Shown here: positions 8,767-16,824 of the stretch, in pieces
Numbering within the stretch: position 1 is the stretch's first letter
Layout of the letters: every line of letters begins with the position of its first letter
Assembly (NCBI GenBank): GCA_963825765.1
Contig: CAWGUU010000003.1
Span: 620,001-684,000 of the forward strand
From: CAWGUU01 sp963825765
GTDB lineage: Bacteria; Actinomycetota; Acidimicrobiia; Acidimicrobiales; AC-14
Length of the DNA: 64,000 nt
Direction of reading: 5' to 3'
Translations under genes and position numbers: made by a program
The notes under the pieces: model-generated
Seen by the model: the letters and a program-made list of their open reading frames with translations, nothing else
Database searches by the model: none
Told to the model about the DNA's origin: nothing

Positions 8767-10170
8767 GTGGAAGAGAGCAGCCCGTACCGCATCTCTCGGC
8801 GTCGTTTCATGGAGGTGGCCGCCGGCTTGACCGTGCTGGCCGCCTGCGGCGACAGCGGCACCGGCTCGGGCCCGGTCGCCACCGGCGTCACGTCGACGCT
8901 GCTGCAACCCGGCACCAAGCTGTCGGGCGACCTCAAGATCCTCCAGTGGAGCCACTTCGTGCCCCGCTACGACAAGTGGTTCGACCCCTTCGCCGCCGAC
9001 TGGGGCCGCCAGGTGGGCGTCAACGTCACCGTCGACCACATCACCGTCACCGACATCCCGGCCCGGGCCGCGGCGGAGATCGCCGCCAACGAGGGCCACG
9101 ACCTCATCGAGTTCATCGCCCCGCCGTCGGCCCTCGAGCCCAGCGTCCTCGACCTGAGCGACGTCAACAAGGAGGCCGAGGAGAGGTTCGGCGAGCGGGT
9201 CGCGCTCACGACCCGCAGCACCTACAACCCCACCACCAAGAAGTTCTTCGGCTTCTGCCACGGCTGGGCGCCCGATCCCGGCACCTACCGCCGCTCCCTC
9301 TGGGAGAAGGTCGGCCTGCCCGAGGGGCCCCGCACCTACCAGGAGCTGCTCGACGGCGGCAGCCGGATCAAGCGGGAACAGGGCATCCAGCTCGGTATCG
9401 GCATGTCCAACGAGCTCGACTCCAACATGGCGGCCCGGGCCCTGATGTGGTCCTACGGCGGGTCCGTGCAGGACGAGAAGGAGAACGTGGTCGTCAACTC
9501 GCCCGAGAACATCCAGGCGGTGGAGTACATGACCCAGCTGTTCAAGGGGGCGATGACCGACGAGGTGTTCGCCTGGAGCCCGTCCTCGAACAACCAGGGC
9601 CTGGTCGCCGGGAACATGTCCTACATCCTCAACTCGATCTCGGCCTACCGCACCGCCCAGACGGCCAACCCCGACGTGGCCGCCGACGTCTACTTCACGC
9701 CCCCGTTGAAGGGCCCGCAAGGTGTCTTCCTGGCCAGCGAGCACGCCATCCCGATCTACGTCGTGCCGACCTTCGCCAAGAACCCCGACGCGGCCAAGGA
9801 GTTCCTCCTCCACCTCGTCGCCAATTACGCCTCGGCCACCAACAACAGCGAGCTGTACAACTTCCCCGCCTACCCCGACACCGTCCCCCAGCTCGACGCC
9901 TGGCTCGAGAACGACCCCTTCGGCTCCCAGCCGGCCAACAAGCTGGCCTTCCTGAAGGACGCCGACAAGTGGAGCACCACGGTCGGGCACCCTGGACCTG
10001 CCAACACCGCCATCGGCGAGGTCTTCGACACGTTCATCCTCCCGAAGATGATGGCCAAGGCCGCCCGCGGCGAGCTGAGCGCCAAGGACGCGGTTGCCGA
10101 CGCCGAGGCCCAGATCAAGCCCATCTTCCAGAAGTGGCGGGAGAAGGGCCTGGTCGGCGGGACCGCATAG
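8767..10170 (+). CDS. carbohydrate ABC transporter, extracellular solute-binding lipoprotein
   Basis: 467 residues from GTG 8767, preceded by an AGGGGGG Shine-Dalgarno. The N-terminus has a twin-arginine motif (SRRRFMEVAAG) and a lipobox (TVLAAC), so it is probably Tat-exported and lipid-anchored outside the membrane. The body fits the family 1 solute-binding fold (KILQWSHFVPRYDKWF, then YGGSV and PIYVVPTFAKNPDAAKEF). Family members capture oligosaccharides or polyols; the exact ligand cannot be read. It is the first gene of a complete importer (binding protein, ATPase, two permeases) with spacings of 3, 25 and 0 bp. Confidence 0.92.
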   Translation: MEESSPYRISRRRFMEVAAGLTVLAACGDSGTGSGPVATGVTSTLLQPGTKLSGDLKILQWSHFVPRYDKWFDPFAADWGRQVGVNVTVDHITVTDIPARAAAEIAANEGHDLIEFIAPPSALEPSVLDLSDVNKEAEERFGERVALTTRSTYNPTTKKFFGFCHGWAPDPGTYRRSLWEKVGLPEGPRTYQELLDGGSRIKREQGIQLGIGMSNELDSNMAARALMWSYGGSVQDEKENVVVNSPENIQAVEYMTQLFKGAMTDEVFAWSPSSNNQGLVAGNMSYILNSISAYRTAQTANPDVAADVYFTPPLKGPQGVFLASEHAIPIYVVPTFAKNPDAAKEFLLHLVANYASATNNSELYNFPAYPDTVPQLDAWLENDPFGSQPANKLAFLKDADKWSTTVGHPGPANTAIGEVFDTFILPKMMAKAARGELSAKDAVADAEAQIKPIFQKWREKGLVGGTA

Positions 10171-10173
10171 GGA

Positions 10174-11214
10174 GTGGCAACCGTCGAGGTCCGCCACCTG
10201 ACCAAGCGGTTCGACGGGAACGCCTCCCCCGCGGTCGACGACCTCAGCCTGGCCACCGGCGACGGCGAATACCTCGTCCTGCTCGGCCCGTCGGGGTGCG
10301 GCAAGACCACCCTCCTACGCCTGATCGCCGGGCTCGAACAGCCGACGGAGGGCGACGTGCTCATCGGCGACCAGCCCGTCGCCGGCCTGCCGCCGCGGGC
10401 CCGCAAGATCGCCATGGTCTTCCAGAGCTACGCCCTCTACCCCCACAAGACGGTCCGCAAGAACATCGAGTTCCCCCTCCGGGCCCAGGGCGTCGATCCG
10501 GAAGAGCGGACGAAGAAGGTCGCCTGGGCCGCCGACCTGCTGGGCATCACCCCGCTCCTCGACCGGCGCCCCCGCCAGCTCTCCGGCGGCGAGCGCCAGC
10601 GGGTGGCGCTGGCCCGCGCCCTGGTGCGGGAGCCGAGCGTCTTCCTCCTCGACGAGCCCCTCTCCAACCTGGATGCCAAGCTGCGGGCCACCGCCCGTGA
10701 CGACCTCAAGCAGTTCCAGGAGCGGGTCGGCACCACCACCATCTACGTCACCCACGATCAGGTCGAGGCCATGGGGCTGGGCGACAGGATCGCGGTCATG
10801 TCGGCGGGGCGCATCCGCCAGCTCGGCACGCCCCACGACGTGTACCACGAGCCGGCCGACACCTTCGTGGCCACCTTCGTCGGCTCCCCGCCGATGAACG
10901 TGGTGGCGCGCGACGACGTCCTCGTCGGCTTCCGCCCCGAGAAGCTGCTGCCCAAGGGCGTCGTCGACCTGCACGCCGAGGACGCCGTCACCGTGAAGTT
11001 CTCCGTCCACCGGGTCGAGGAACTGGGCTCGGAGCGCCACATCGTCGGCACCGTGCAGGGCCTCGGCGCCGACACGCGGGTCATCTCCATGCTGCCGTCG
11101 ACGGTCTCGGTGGCCGTCCCGGTCGGCGAGCCGTCGGAGTTCGTGATCCGGGCCTCCGACCTGCGGTTCTTCGACCACGAATCCGGCCTGCGCACCGACC
11201 CCCGCCCACTGTGA
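10174..11214 (+). CDS. carbohydrate ABC transporter ATPase (MsmK/UgpC type)
   Basis: 346 residues from GTG 10174. Walker A GPSGCGKTT, Q-loop VFQSYALYP, signature LSGGERQR, Walker B VFLLDEPLSNLDAK and switch His VTHDQVEA are all intact. A C-terminal TOBE-type regulatory region follows (FRPEKLLPKG, then EELGSERHIVGTV), as in ATPases of sugar importers. It starts 3 bp after the binding-protein stop. It would power the two permeases downstream. One change from the usual LRxxMR helix (here LRATARDDLKQF) does not affect the motifs. Confidence 0.93.
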   Translation: MATVEVRHLTKRFDGNASPAVDDLSLATGDGEYLVLLGPSGCGKTTLLRLIAGLEQPTEGDVLIGDQPVAGLPPRARKIAMVFQSYALYPHKTVRKNIEFPLRAQGVDPEERTKKVAWAADLLGITPLLDRRPRQLSGGERQRVALARALVREPSVFLLDEPLSNLDAKLRATARDDLKQFQERVGTTTIYVTHDQVEAMGLGDRIAVMSAGRIRQLGTPHDVYHEPADTFVATFVGSPPMNVVARDDVLVGFRPEKLLPKGVVDLHAEDAVTVKFSVHRVEELGSERHIVGTVQGLGADTRVISMLPSTVSVAVPVGEPSEFVIRASDLRFFDHESGLRTDPRPL

Positions 11215-11239
11215 CCGAGCCGCAGGTGAGCGAACAAAC

Positions 11240-12142
11240 GTGACCGCCACCAGGAAGCCGCGCTACCTGGCCGACCGGGAGAGCTTCCTGGCCCCGTTCC
11301 TGCTCCTGCCGGCGGTGGTCTACATCGTGGCCCTGGTGGCGATCCCGTTCTTCCTGGCCATCGGCTTCAGCGTCAGCGACGTCACCGTCGGCGACCCCAG
11401 CTTCGACTACGTGGGCCTACGCAACTTCCGGGCCGTCCTGGCCGACCCGGTCTTCCGGAGATCGCTGCGCAACAGCCTGGTCATCACCGTCGTGACCATG
11501 TTCCTCGTGCTCGTGCTGGGCAAGATCCTGGCCCTGGTGCTCACCCGGGACTTCCGGGGCAAGTGGGTCGTGCGCTTCCTCATCCTGCTCCCCTGGGTCA
11601 CCCCGGTCTCGCTGGCCACCATCGCCTGGCTGTGGCTGCTCGACTCGCTCTTCAGCCCCATCGACTGGACCCTCCGCTGGCTCGGCCTGCTGGACGGCAA
11701 CCTGCACTGGCTGGGGAACCCGACGCTCGCCATGGTGTCGGTGATCGCAGTGCAGGTGTGGCGCATCCTGCCGTTGGCGGCGGTGATCATGATGGCGGGG
11801 ATCAGCGCCATCCCCCAGGACCTCAACGACGCCGCCGACGTCGACGGCGCCGGGTTCTGGCGCAAGCTGTGGGAGATCACCATCCCGCTCAGCCTGCCGG
11901 TGACGGCGGTGGCCGCCCTGTTCGGCGCCGTCCTCGTGTTCACCGACCTGGGCGTCGTCTACGTGCTGACCAGGGGCGGGCCCATCGACGCCACCCAGGT
12001 GCTCCCGACCTGGGCGTTCTTCCGGGGCATCCAGGGCGGCGACCTGGCCCAGGGGGCGGCCGTCGCCCTGTTCCTGTTCCCCCTGCTCCTGGCCATGGCC
12101 GTCCTCATCCTCCGGGCGGTGAAGCGCATGGAGGTGATGTAG
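11240..12142 (+). CDS. sugar ABC transporter permease, MalF/UgpA type
   Basis: 300 residues from GTG 11240 with six predicted membrane helices. The EAA loop that docks on the ATPase is seen as DLNDAADVDGAGFWRKLWEITIPL. As in this class, the first helix is followed by a periplasmic loop containing GLRNFRAVLADP. It abuts the second permease without spacing (stop at 12142, start at 12143). Confidence 0.93.
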   Translation: MTATRKPRYLADRESFLAPFLLLPAVVYIVALVAIPFFLAIGFSVSDVTVGDPSFDYVGLRNFRAVLADPVFRRSLRNSLVITVVTMFLVLVLGKILALVLTRDFRGKWVVRFLILLPWVTPVSLATIAWLWLLDSLFSPIDWTLRWLGLLDGNLHWLGNPTLAMVSVIAVQVWRILPLAAVIMMAGISAIPQDLNDAADVDGAGFWRKLWEITIPLSLPVTAVAALFGAVLVFTDLGVVYVLTRGGPIDATQVLPTWAFFRGIQGGDLAQGAAVALFLFPLLLAMAVLILRAVKRMEVM

Positions 12143-13006
12143 GTGGACCGGGCCGGCCCCAACTTCGCGGCCCGCCGGCGGTGGGCTCGGGTCGGTCTCT
12201 ACGCCCTGGTGGCGGGCTTCGTCCTCTTCGCCGCCTTCCCGTTCCTATGGGCGCTCATCACCTCGTTCAAGTCCAACCAGGACCTCTACAGCCGGGACAA
12301 CAACCCGTTCGCCTTCAACCGCCCGCCGACGCTCGAGCACCTGCGCCTCCTGCTCGACGGCACCGCCTTCGGGACGTTCGTCGTGAACACCCTGGTCGTG
12401 GCCGTCGCCGTGGTCGTCATCACCCTCGTGGCCAGCGTGCCCGCCGCCTACAGCCTGGCCCGGCTCAGCCTCCGCTATGGCGGGGCCATGGCAATCGCCA
12501 TCTTCTTCGTCTACCTGATCCCGCCCTCGCTGTTGTTCATCTCCTTGTCGCGGGTGGTGTCCCAGCTCGGGCTGCAGGACTCCAGGTGGGCGCTCGTCGT
12601 CGTCTACCCGACGATCACCATCCCCGTCTCGGTCTGGCTGCTCATGGGCTTCTTCAAGTCGATTCCCCGCGACATGGAGGAGCAGGCCATGGTCGACGGC
12701 TACAGCCGGCTGGGGGCGTTCGTGCGCACCGTGCTGCCCCTGTCGGTGCCCGGCCTTGTCGCGGTCGTGGTGTTCTCGGCCACCCTGGCGGCGGGCGAGT
12801 TCATCTACGCCCTGGCCTTCGTGTCCCAGACCAGCCAGAAGACGATCAGCGTGGGCGTGCCCACGGAGCTGGTACGGGGCGACGTGTTCTTCTGGCAGTC
12901 GCTCCAGGCCGCCGCCCTCCTCGTTGCGGTCCCCCTGGCCCTGCTGTTCAACGCCTTCCTCAAACGCTTCATCGCCGGCTTCACCATGGGGGCGGTGAAG
13001 GGCTGA
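12143..13006 (+). CDS. sugar ABC transporter permease, MalG/UgpE type
   Basis: 287 residues from GTG 12143. Six membrane helices; EAA loop MEEQAMVDGYSRLGAFVRTVLPL; N-terminal FPFLWALITSFKSNQDLY is typical of the MalG side of the heterodimer. It completes the importer operon. No glycoside hydrolase or LacI-type regulator lies nearby, so the substrate stays open. Confidence 0.93.
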   Translation: MDRAGPNFAARRRWARVGLYALVAGFVLFAAFPFLWALITSFKSNQDLYSRDNNPFAFNRPPTLEHLRLLLDGTAFGTFVVNTLVVAVAVVVITLVASVPAAYSLARLSLRYGGAMAIAIFFVYLIPPSLLFISLSRVVSQLGLQDSRWALVVVYPTITIPVSVWLLMGFFKSIPRDMEEQAMVDGYSRLGAFVRTVLPLSVPGLVAVVVFSATLAAGEFIYALAFVSQTSQKTISVGVPTELVRGDVFFWQSLQAAALLVAVPLALLFNAFLKRFIAGFTMGAVKG

Positions 13007-13062
13007 CCCCGTCTCTCGGTAGGGGCAACGCACCGTGGTTGGCGGACTGACGGCGGTCCACA

Positions 13063-13878
13063 GTGGCGACGATGACCACGACGGCGGACCTCCGACTTTG
13101 TAGCCTGGCCCCGGTGGGACGGCGAGCCTCGGCAGGCGCGACACGCAGGTCGGGCCCGGCGCTTCTCCCCGCCCCGTGGGCCCTCGCCGCCGTCGCCTTC
13201 CTGGGCCTCGTGGCCGTCGTCCAGCTTCCCGAGCTGGCGTCGCTGCTGCCCTACGGCGACCGTCCCGAGCCCAACGAGGCCCAGCTGGCGATCACCGCCC
13301 TCGGCCTGATCGCCCTCACCGCCGCCTACCTCTACGTGGCCTGGAACGTGGCCCGCCTGAGCCCGGCGTGGTCGGCGCTCACGTTCGCCTACCTCGCCGC
13401 CATCGTCGTGGCCAAGTTCATCCTGTCGCCGGCCGCCCTCCACAACGCCCCCGGGACGACGCTCGCCCAGCACGTCTGGGTCGGTATGGCCGTCCTCGTG
13501 CTCTACGTCGCCGGTCTGGGAACCGTGTACGCCGTCGCCGGCCGCAACCGCGCCCCACGCACCTGGTCGTGGACGTCGAAGGCGATCCTCGTCGTAGGGC
13601 TGGTGGCGTTCGCCCTGGTCAGCCGGTACGTGGTCGCCCTCGCTCTCGGCCGAGCCGTCGCCGACTACCAGCGCGACGTCTTCCTCGGCGCCGGGCTCTG
13701 GCTCCCGGCCATGATCGGCGCCGCCGCCCTCGCCGCGGTCGCCGCCTTCGACACGGCCGGACACCCGCCGGCCGGACTCGACCCGGCCGCCGCCCTCCGG
13801 ACCACCCTGGTGGTGGGCCTGACCCTGCTGGCCGTCTACCAGGGGCTGTGGGTCGTCTACATGCTGCAGCTCTTCTGA
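13063..13878 (+). CDS. hypothetical multi-pass membrane protein
   Basis: 271 residues from GTG 13063 (ATG at 13072 is equally possible). I recognise no family. About seven hydrophobic segments are visible, at ~35-55, 75-95, 103-120, 137-157, 175-195, 210-230 and 245-265. Conserved-looking aromatic residues sit at helix ends. The stop overlaps the guanylate-kinase-like start (TGATG), so it belongs to the downstream operon. Confidence 0.65.
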   Translation: MATMTTTADLRLCSLAPVGRRASAGATRRSGPALLPAPWALAAVAFLGLVAVVQLPELASLLPYGDRPEPNEAQLAITALGLIALTAAYLYVAWNVARLSPAWSALTFAYLAAIVVAKFILSPAALHNAPGTTLAQHVWVGMAVLVLYVAGLGTVYAVAGRNRAPRTWSWTSKAILVVGLVAFALVSRYVVALALGRAVADYQRDVFLGAGLWLPAMIGAAALAAVAAFDTAGHPPAGLDPAAALRTTLVVGLTLLAVYQGLWVVYMLQLF

Positions 13879-14480
13879 TGCGGCTGCTCGTCGTGATCGG
13901 ACCGTCGGGCAGCGGCAAGTCGACGGTGGTCCGGGAGATGCACCGCCGGCGGCTCGTCGCCATCACGCCGTCGTGGACGACGCGGCCCCGCCGCCCCGAC
14001 GAGCTGGGTCGACCGGTTGAGCCCCACGGCTGCCAGGACCACCACTTCGTCTCCGAGGACGAGTTCACCGCCCTGACCGCCGCCGGGTTCTTCCTCGAGG
14101 TGGTCCAGCCGTTCGGCCTGCCGTTCCGCTACGGGCTGCCACAGATCCGAGAACCCGAGGACGGGAGCGTGCCCACCGTCATCGCACGCGCGCCGATCGT
14201 GCCCCTCGTGGCCCGGCACCACCCCGACAACGTCGTCTACCAGGTCGAGGACGCCTACGACCGGGCGCGGGAACGCATACGCGCCGGCCGCCTCGAGTCG
14301 GGCCCTTCCCTCGGCACCCGCCTCGACGGCTACGAGGACGAGCGTCTGTCGGGCCGCGACCTGGCCACCCGGGTCTTCGTGAACGCATCGTCGCCCGCCG
14401 ACCTGGTCGCGGCCGTCGTCGCCGCCATCAAGCAGGACTTTCCCGAGAAACACGACGTTCCCGAGAGGAGGCAGCCATGA
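13878..14480 (+). CDS. guanylate-kinase-like P-loop protein
   Basis: 200 residues. A P-loop (GPSGSGKST) opens the protein, followed by TPSWTTRPRRPDE, which matches the GMP-binding SxTTRxxRxxE segment, and HHFVSEDEF, matching the FVSxxEF lid of guanylate kinases. The C-terminal half diverges. A true housekeeping gmk is normally near rpoZ/priA, so this may be a paralogue with another nucleotide role. It overlaps the genes on both sides by 1-4 bp. Confidence 0.7.
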   Translation: MRLLVVIGPSGSGKSTVVREMHRRRLVAITPSWTTRPRRPDELGRPVEPHGCQDHHFVSEDEFTALTAAGFFLEVVQPFGLPFRYGLPQIREPEDGSVPTVIARAPIVPLVARHHPDNVVYQVEDAYDRARERIRAGRLESGPSLGTRLDGYEDERLSGRDLATRVFVNASSPADLVAAVVAAIKQDFPEKHDVPERRQP

Positions 14481-14578
14481 GCCACGCGCCCGACCCGCCC
14501 GAACCCCGCTCGCCGTGGCCACCGGCCCCGCCGCGCGCCCCCATCGGCATCCTCGGCATCGTGACAGCCGAGGGATGA
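14477..14578 (+). CDS. 33-residue proline-rich micro-ORF, truncated relative of the next gene
   Basis: ATG 14477 overlaps the preceding stop (ATGA) and has a strong GAGGAGG site. The peptide begins MSHAPDPPEPRSPWPPAP and ends after IGILGIVTAEG. Both leader sequence and peptide resemble the next ORF at 14606 (MSNDPDPRGQWPPPYKK, VGIIATVIAVIAG), so it looks like a tandem copy that lost its membrane helix. Confidence 0.55.
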   Translation: MSHAPDPPEPRSPWPPAPPRAPIGILGIVTAEG

Positions 14579-14605
14579 ACCCCACCGTCTCGAGAGGAGA
14601 CAGCC

Positions 14606-14776
14606 ATGAGTAACGACCCGGACCCGCGAGGGCAGTGGCCTCCGCCCTACAAGAAGCAGCCGGTGGGCATCATCGCCACCGTCATCGCGGTCATCGCCGG
14701 GATCATGGGGCTGGCCGTGGTCGCTTTCTTCATCCTCATGGCAATCGCCCTGAACAGCTGGGGGAACACAAAGTGA
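14606..14776 (+). CDS. 56-residue single-pass membrane protein
   Basis: ATG 14606 is preceded by GAGAGGAGACAGCC, nearly the same leader as at 14477. The product has a Pro-rich cytoplasmic head (DPDPRGQWPPPYKKQP) and one membrane helix (~20-47). Its stop overlaps the GTG of the UbiA gene (GTGA at 14773-14776), which suggests coupling to that enzyme. Function unknown; possibly a small partner subunit. Confidence 0.65.
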   Translation: MSNDPDPRGQWPPPYKKQPVGIIATVIAVIAGIMGLAVVAFFILMAIALNSWGNTK

Positions 14777-15768
14777 CCCGGGCCGCACGCCTCGTCGTGA
14801 TGATGGTGCGCCCGCCCGTCGCCCTCGTGCTCCTCCTCTTCGCCGCCCTTGGCCTGGCCTCCGCCGGCACCGGCGCCGCCGACGGGTTCCACCCGCTGTT
14901 CACCACCGTCCTGGTCGTCGTCGGCGGCTGGTTCGTGAACGCCACGATCCTCAACGACCTGGCCGACGAGGACATCGACAGGGTCAACCTGTCGAACGCC
15001 CGCGGCCGACCACTCGTCTCCGGCGACGCAACCCGCGGCGAGTTGCTGGCCCTGGGCATCGGCGCCGGGCTCCTCGCCCTCGTCGTCGGCACCGCCGTCG
15101 ACTGGCGGGTCGGTGCCGTCGTGGCTGCCGGCCTGGCGCTGAACGCCGCCTATTCCGTGCCGCCGGTGAGGCTCGCCGGCCGGGGCGCGCTCGCCTCCCT
15201 GCTGCTGCCTCTCGGCTACGTGGCCGTCCCGTTCCTCGTCGGCGTGCTCACCGTGCAGCCGTCGGTCGACGGCCGCCAGCTGGCCCTGCTCGGCGGCCTC
15301 TACGTCGCCTTCATCGGCCGCATCATGCTCAAGGACTTCCGCGACGTCCGGGGCGACGAGCTGTTCGGCAAGCGCACGTTCCTGTTGCGCCACGGCCGGA
15401 TCGCGACCTGCCGAACCAGCGCCGCCTGCTGGGTGGCCGGCACCCTGGCCCTGCTCGTCCTGGTCCCGTTGCGGTCGATGCTGGTCGCCGCCTTCGCCGT
15501 GTACCTCGGGTGCGCGCTGCACGGCCTGCGACGGCTGGCAGCCGCCACCGACCACGCCGAGGAGCAGGTGACCATCGTCGCCATCGCCCAGGTCGGCCGG
15601 GGCATGTGCCTCACCCTGCTGGCCCACCTGACCATGGTCGCCAAGGGGTGGTCGCCTGCGGCCCAAGCGGCGATGATCCTCGTGCTGGCGGCCCTGTTCG
15701 CCTACACCTACGCCTGCACCGTGGCCCAGCGCCACCGGGTCCCCGCCGCCCTCATCCGCCCGTATTGA
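14773..15768 (+). CDS. UbiA-family prenyltransferase
   Basis: 331 residues from GTG 14773. The two Asp-rich motifs that bind Mg-diphosphate are present: NDLADEDIDRVN in the first cytoplasmic loop and KDFRDVRGDE in the second. Around eight membrane helices surround them. UbiA enzymes transfer isoprenoid chains to quinone, chlorin, phenol or phosphoribose acceptors; the acceptor cannot be told here. The neighbouring phytol/dolichol-kinase-like gene suggests an isoprenoid-alcohol or lipid role rather than menaquinone synthesis, which is inference. Confidence 0.88.
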   Translation: MTRAARLVVMMVRPPVALVLLLFAALGLASAGTGAADGFHPLFTTVLVVVGGWFVNATILNDLADEDIDRVNLSNARGRPLVSGDATRGELLALGIGAGLLALVVGTAVDWRVGAVVAAGLALNAAYSVPPVRLAGRGALASLLLPLGYVAVPFLVGVLTVQPSVDGRQLALLGGLYVAFIGRIMLKDFRDVRGDELFGKRTFLLRHGRIATCRTSAACWVAGTLALLVLVPLRSMLVAAFAVYLGCALHGLRRLAAATDHAEEQVTIVAIAQVGRGMCLTLLAHLTMVAKGWSPAAQAAMILVLAALFAYTYACTVAQRHRVPAALIRPY

Positions 15769-15773
15769 CCGAG

Positions 15774-16433
15774 ATGGAGCTGACGGGCCAGGCGCTGGTC
15801 GTCGCCGGCGCCGGCGGCTTCTTCGTCTCCCTGCTGGCCGGGGCCGAGGCGGCCACACGGCGCTGGAAGCTCGCTCCGGAGCAGTCGCGCAAGCTGGCCC
15901 ACGTCTCGTCGGGCGTAACCGCCGCCTGCCTGCCGCTGGTCATGTCGTTCCGGGCGGTCGTGGTGCTGGCCCTGCTGTTCGTCCCCTTCATGGTCGTGTC
16001 CCGGCGGGTGGGCCTGTTCCCGGCGGTGCACGGCGTGGAACGGGAGACGTGGGGAGAGGTGTGGTTCCCCCTAGGGGTGCTGCTGGCCGCAGCCCTGTTC
16101 CCCCACGAGGTGCCGTACGCGTTCGGCGTGCTGGTGATGGGACTGAGCGACGCCGCCGCCAGCGCCGTCGGCCTCCGGTGGGGACGGCGGGCCTACCGCC
16201 TGCTCGGCGCCCACAAGACCTATGCCGGCAGCGCCGCGTTCCTGGCCGTCACCGTCGTGCTCGCCACCGGCGCGCTGGCGACCGGCGGCGACCTGACGGC
16301 CGCATCGGTGCCGGCCATCCTCGCCATCGCCGCCGCCCTCACCGTCGTCGAGGGAGCGGCAGGCGGCGGCGTCGACAACGTCCTCCTCCCGGTGGCGGGT
16401 GCGGGATTCCTGACAGCTGTCGTGTCCCTGTAG
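15774..16433 (+). CDS. phytol/dolichol kinase-like (CDP-diglyceride synthase-related) membrane protein
   Basis: 219 residues from ATG 15774; a TTG at 15765 overlapping the UbiA stop is an alternative. Motifs typical of the SEC59/VTE5 family are visible: RKLAHVSSG at the N-terminus, GLSDAAASAVGLRWGRR, HKTYAGSAAF, and VEGAAGGGVDN at the end. These enzymes phosphorylate polyprenyl alcohols using CTP. Five to six membrane helices. It sits 5 bp after the UbiA-type gene, so the two probably work on the same isoprenoid. Confidence 0.82.
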   Translation: MELTGQALVVAGAGGFFVSLLAGAEAATRRWKLAPEQSRKLAHVSSGVTAACLPLVMSFRAVVVLALLFVPFMVVSRRVGLFPAVHGVERETWGEVWFPLGVLLAAALFPHEVPYAFGVLVMGLSDAAASAVGLRWGRRAYRLLGAHKTYAGSAAFLAVTVVLATGALATGGDLTAASVPAILAIAAALTVVEGAAGGGVDNVLLPVAGAGFLTAVVSL

Positions 16434-16470
16434 AGACCAGGGACGCCGACTCCGGCGCGAGGTGAGCGGG

Positions 16471-16824
16471 TCAGTCTCGGACGAGCAAGGTGCCGGTCAT
16501 GCCCCGGTCACGGTGGTGCCGGCAGAAGAACTCGACGGGGTCCGACGCGGGCACGATGAAGATCAGGTTGCTCGACTGACCCGGGTCGTAGTCGACGGCG
16601 ATCTCGAGGGTCGGGATCGACAGGTTGTGCAGCACGCTGCCGTTGTTGGCGATGTGGATCGTGACCTGGCCGCCGCCGGTCACGAGCACCGCATCGGGCT
16701 GGAAGGCGAAGTCGACGATGTCGATGCTGTTGCCCGCCGGCTCGGTTGTCGGGCCACCACCGCTACACGCGGTGGCTGTCATCGCCAGAGCTGTGACTGC
16801 TCCGCGTATCCAGGTCCTGGTCAG
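16471..16824 (-). CDS. cupredoxin (plastocyanin/azurin-like) lipoprotein
   Basis: 117 residues if the start is CTG at 16824, which overlaps the upstream stop and gives a complete lipoprotein signal (RTWIRGAVTALAMTATAC). An ATG at residue 15 would leave no signal peptide. Type 1 copper ligands are visible: His66 in VLHNLS and Cys101, His104, Met109 in FFCRHHRDRGMTG. Such proteins carry single electrons outside the membrane. It overlaps the RTX-type gene by 4 bp, so the two are coupled. No oxidase is adjacent, so its partner is unknown. Confidence 0.82.
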   Translation of the reverse strand: MTRTWIRGAVTALAMTATACSGGGPTTEPAGNSIDIVDFAFQPDAVLVTGGGQVTIHIANNGSVLHNLSIPTLEIAVDYDPGQSSNLIFIVPASDPVEFFCRHHRDRGMTGTLLVRD

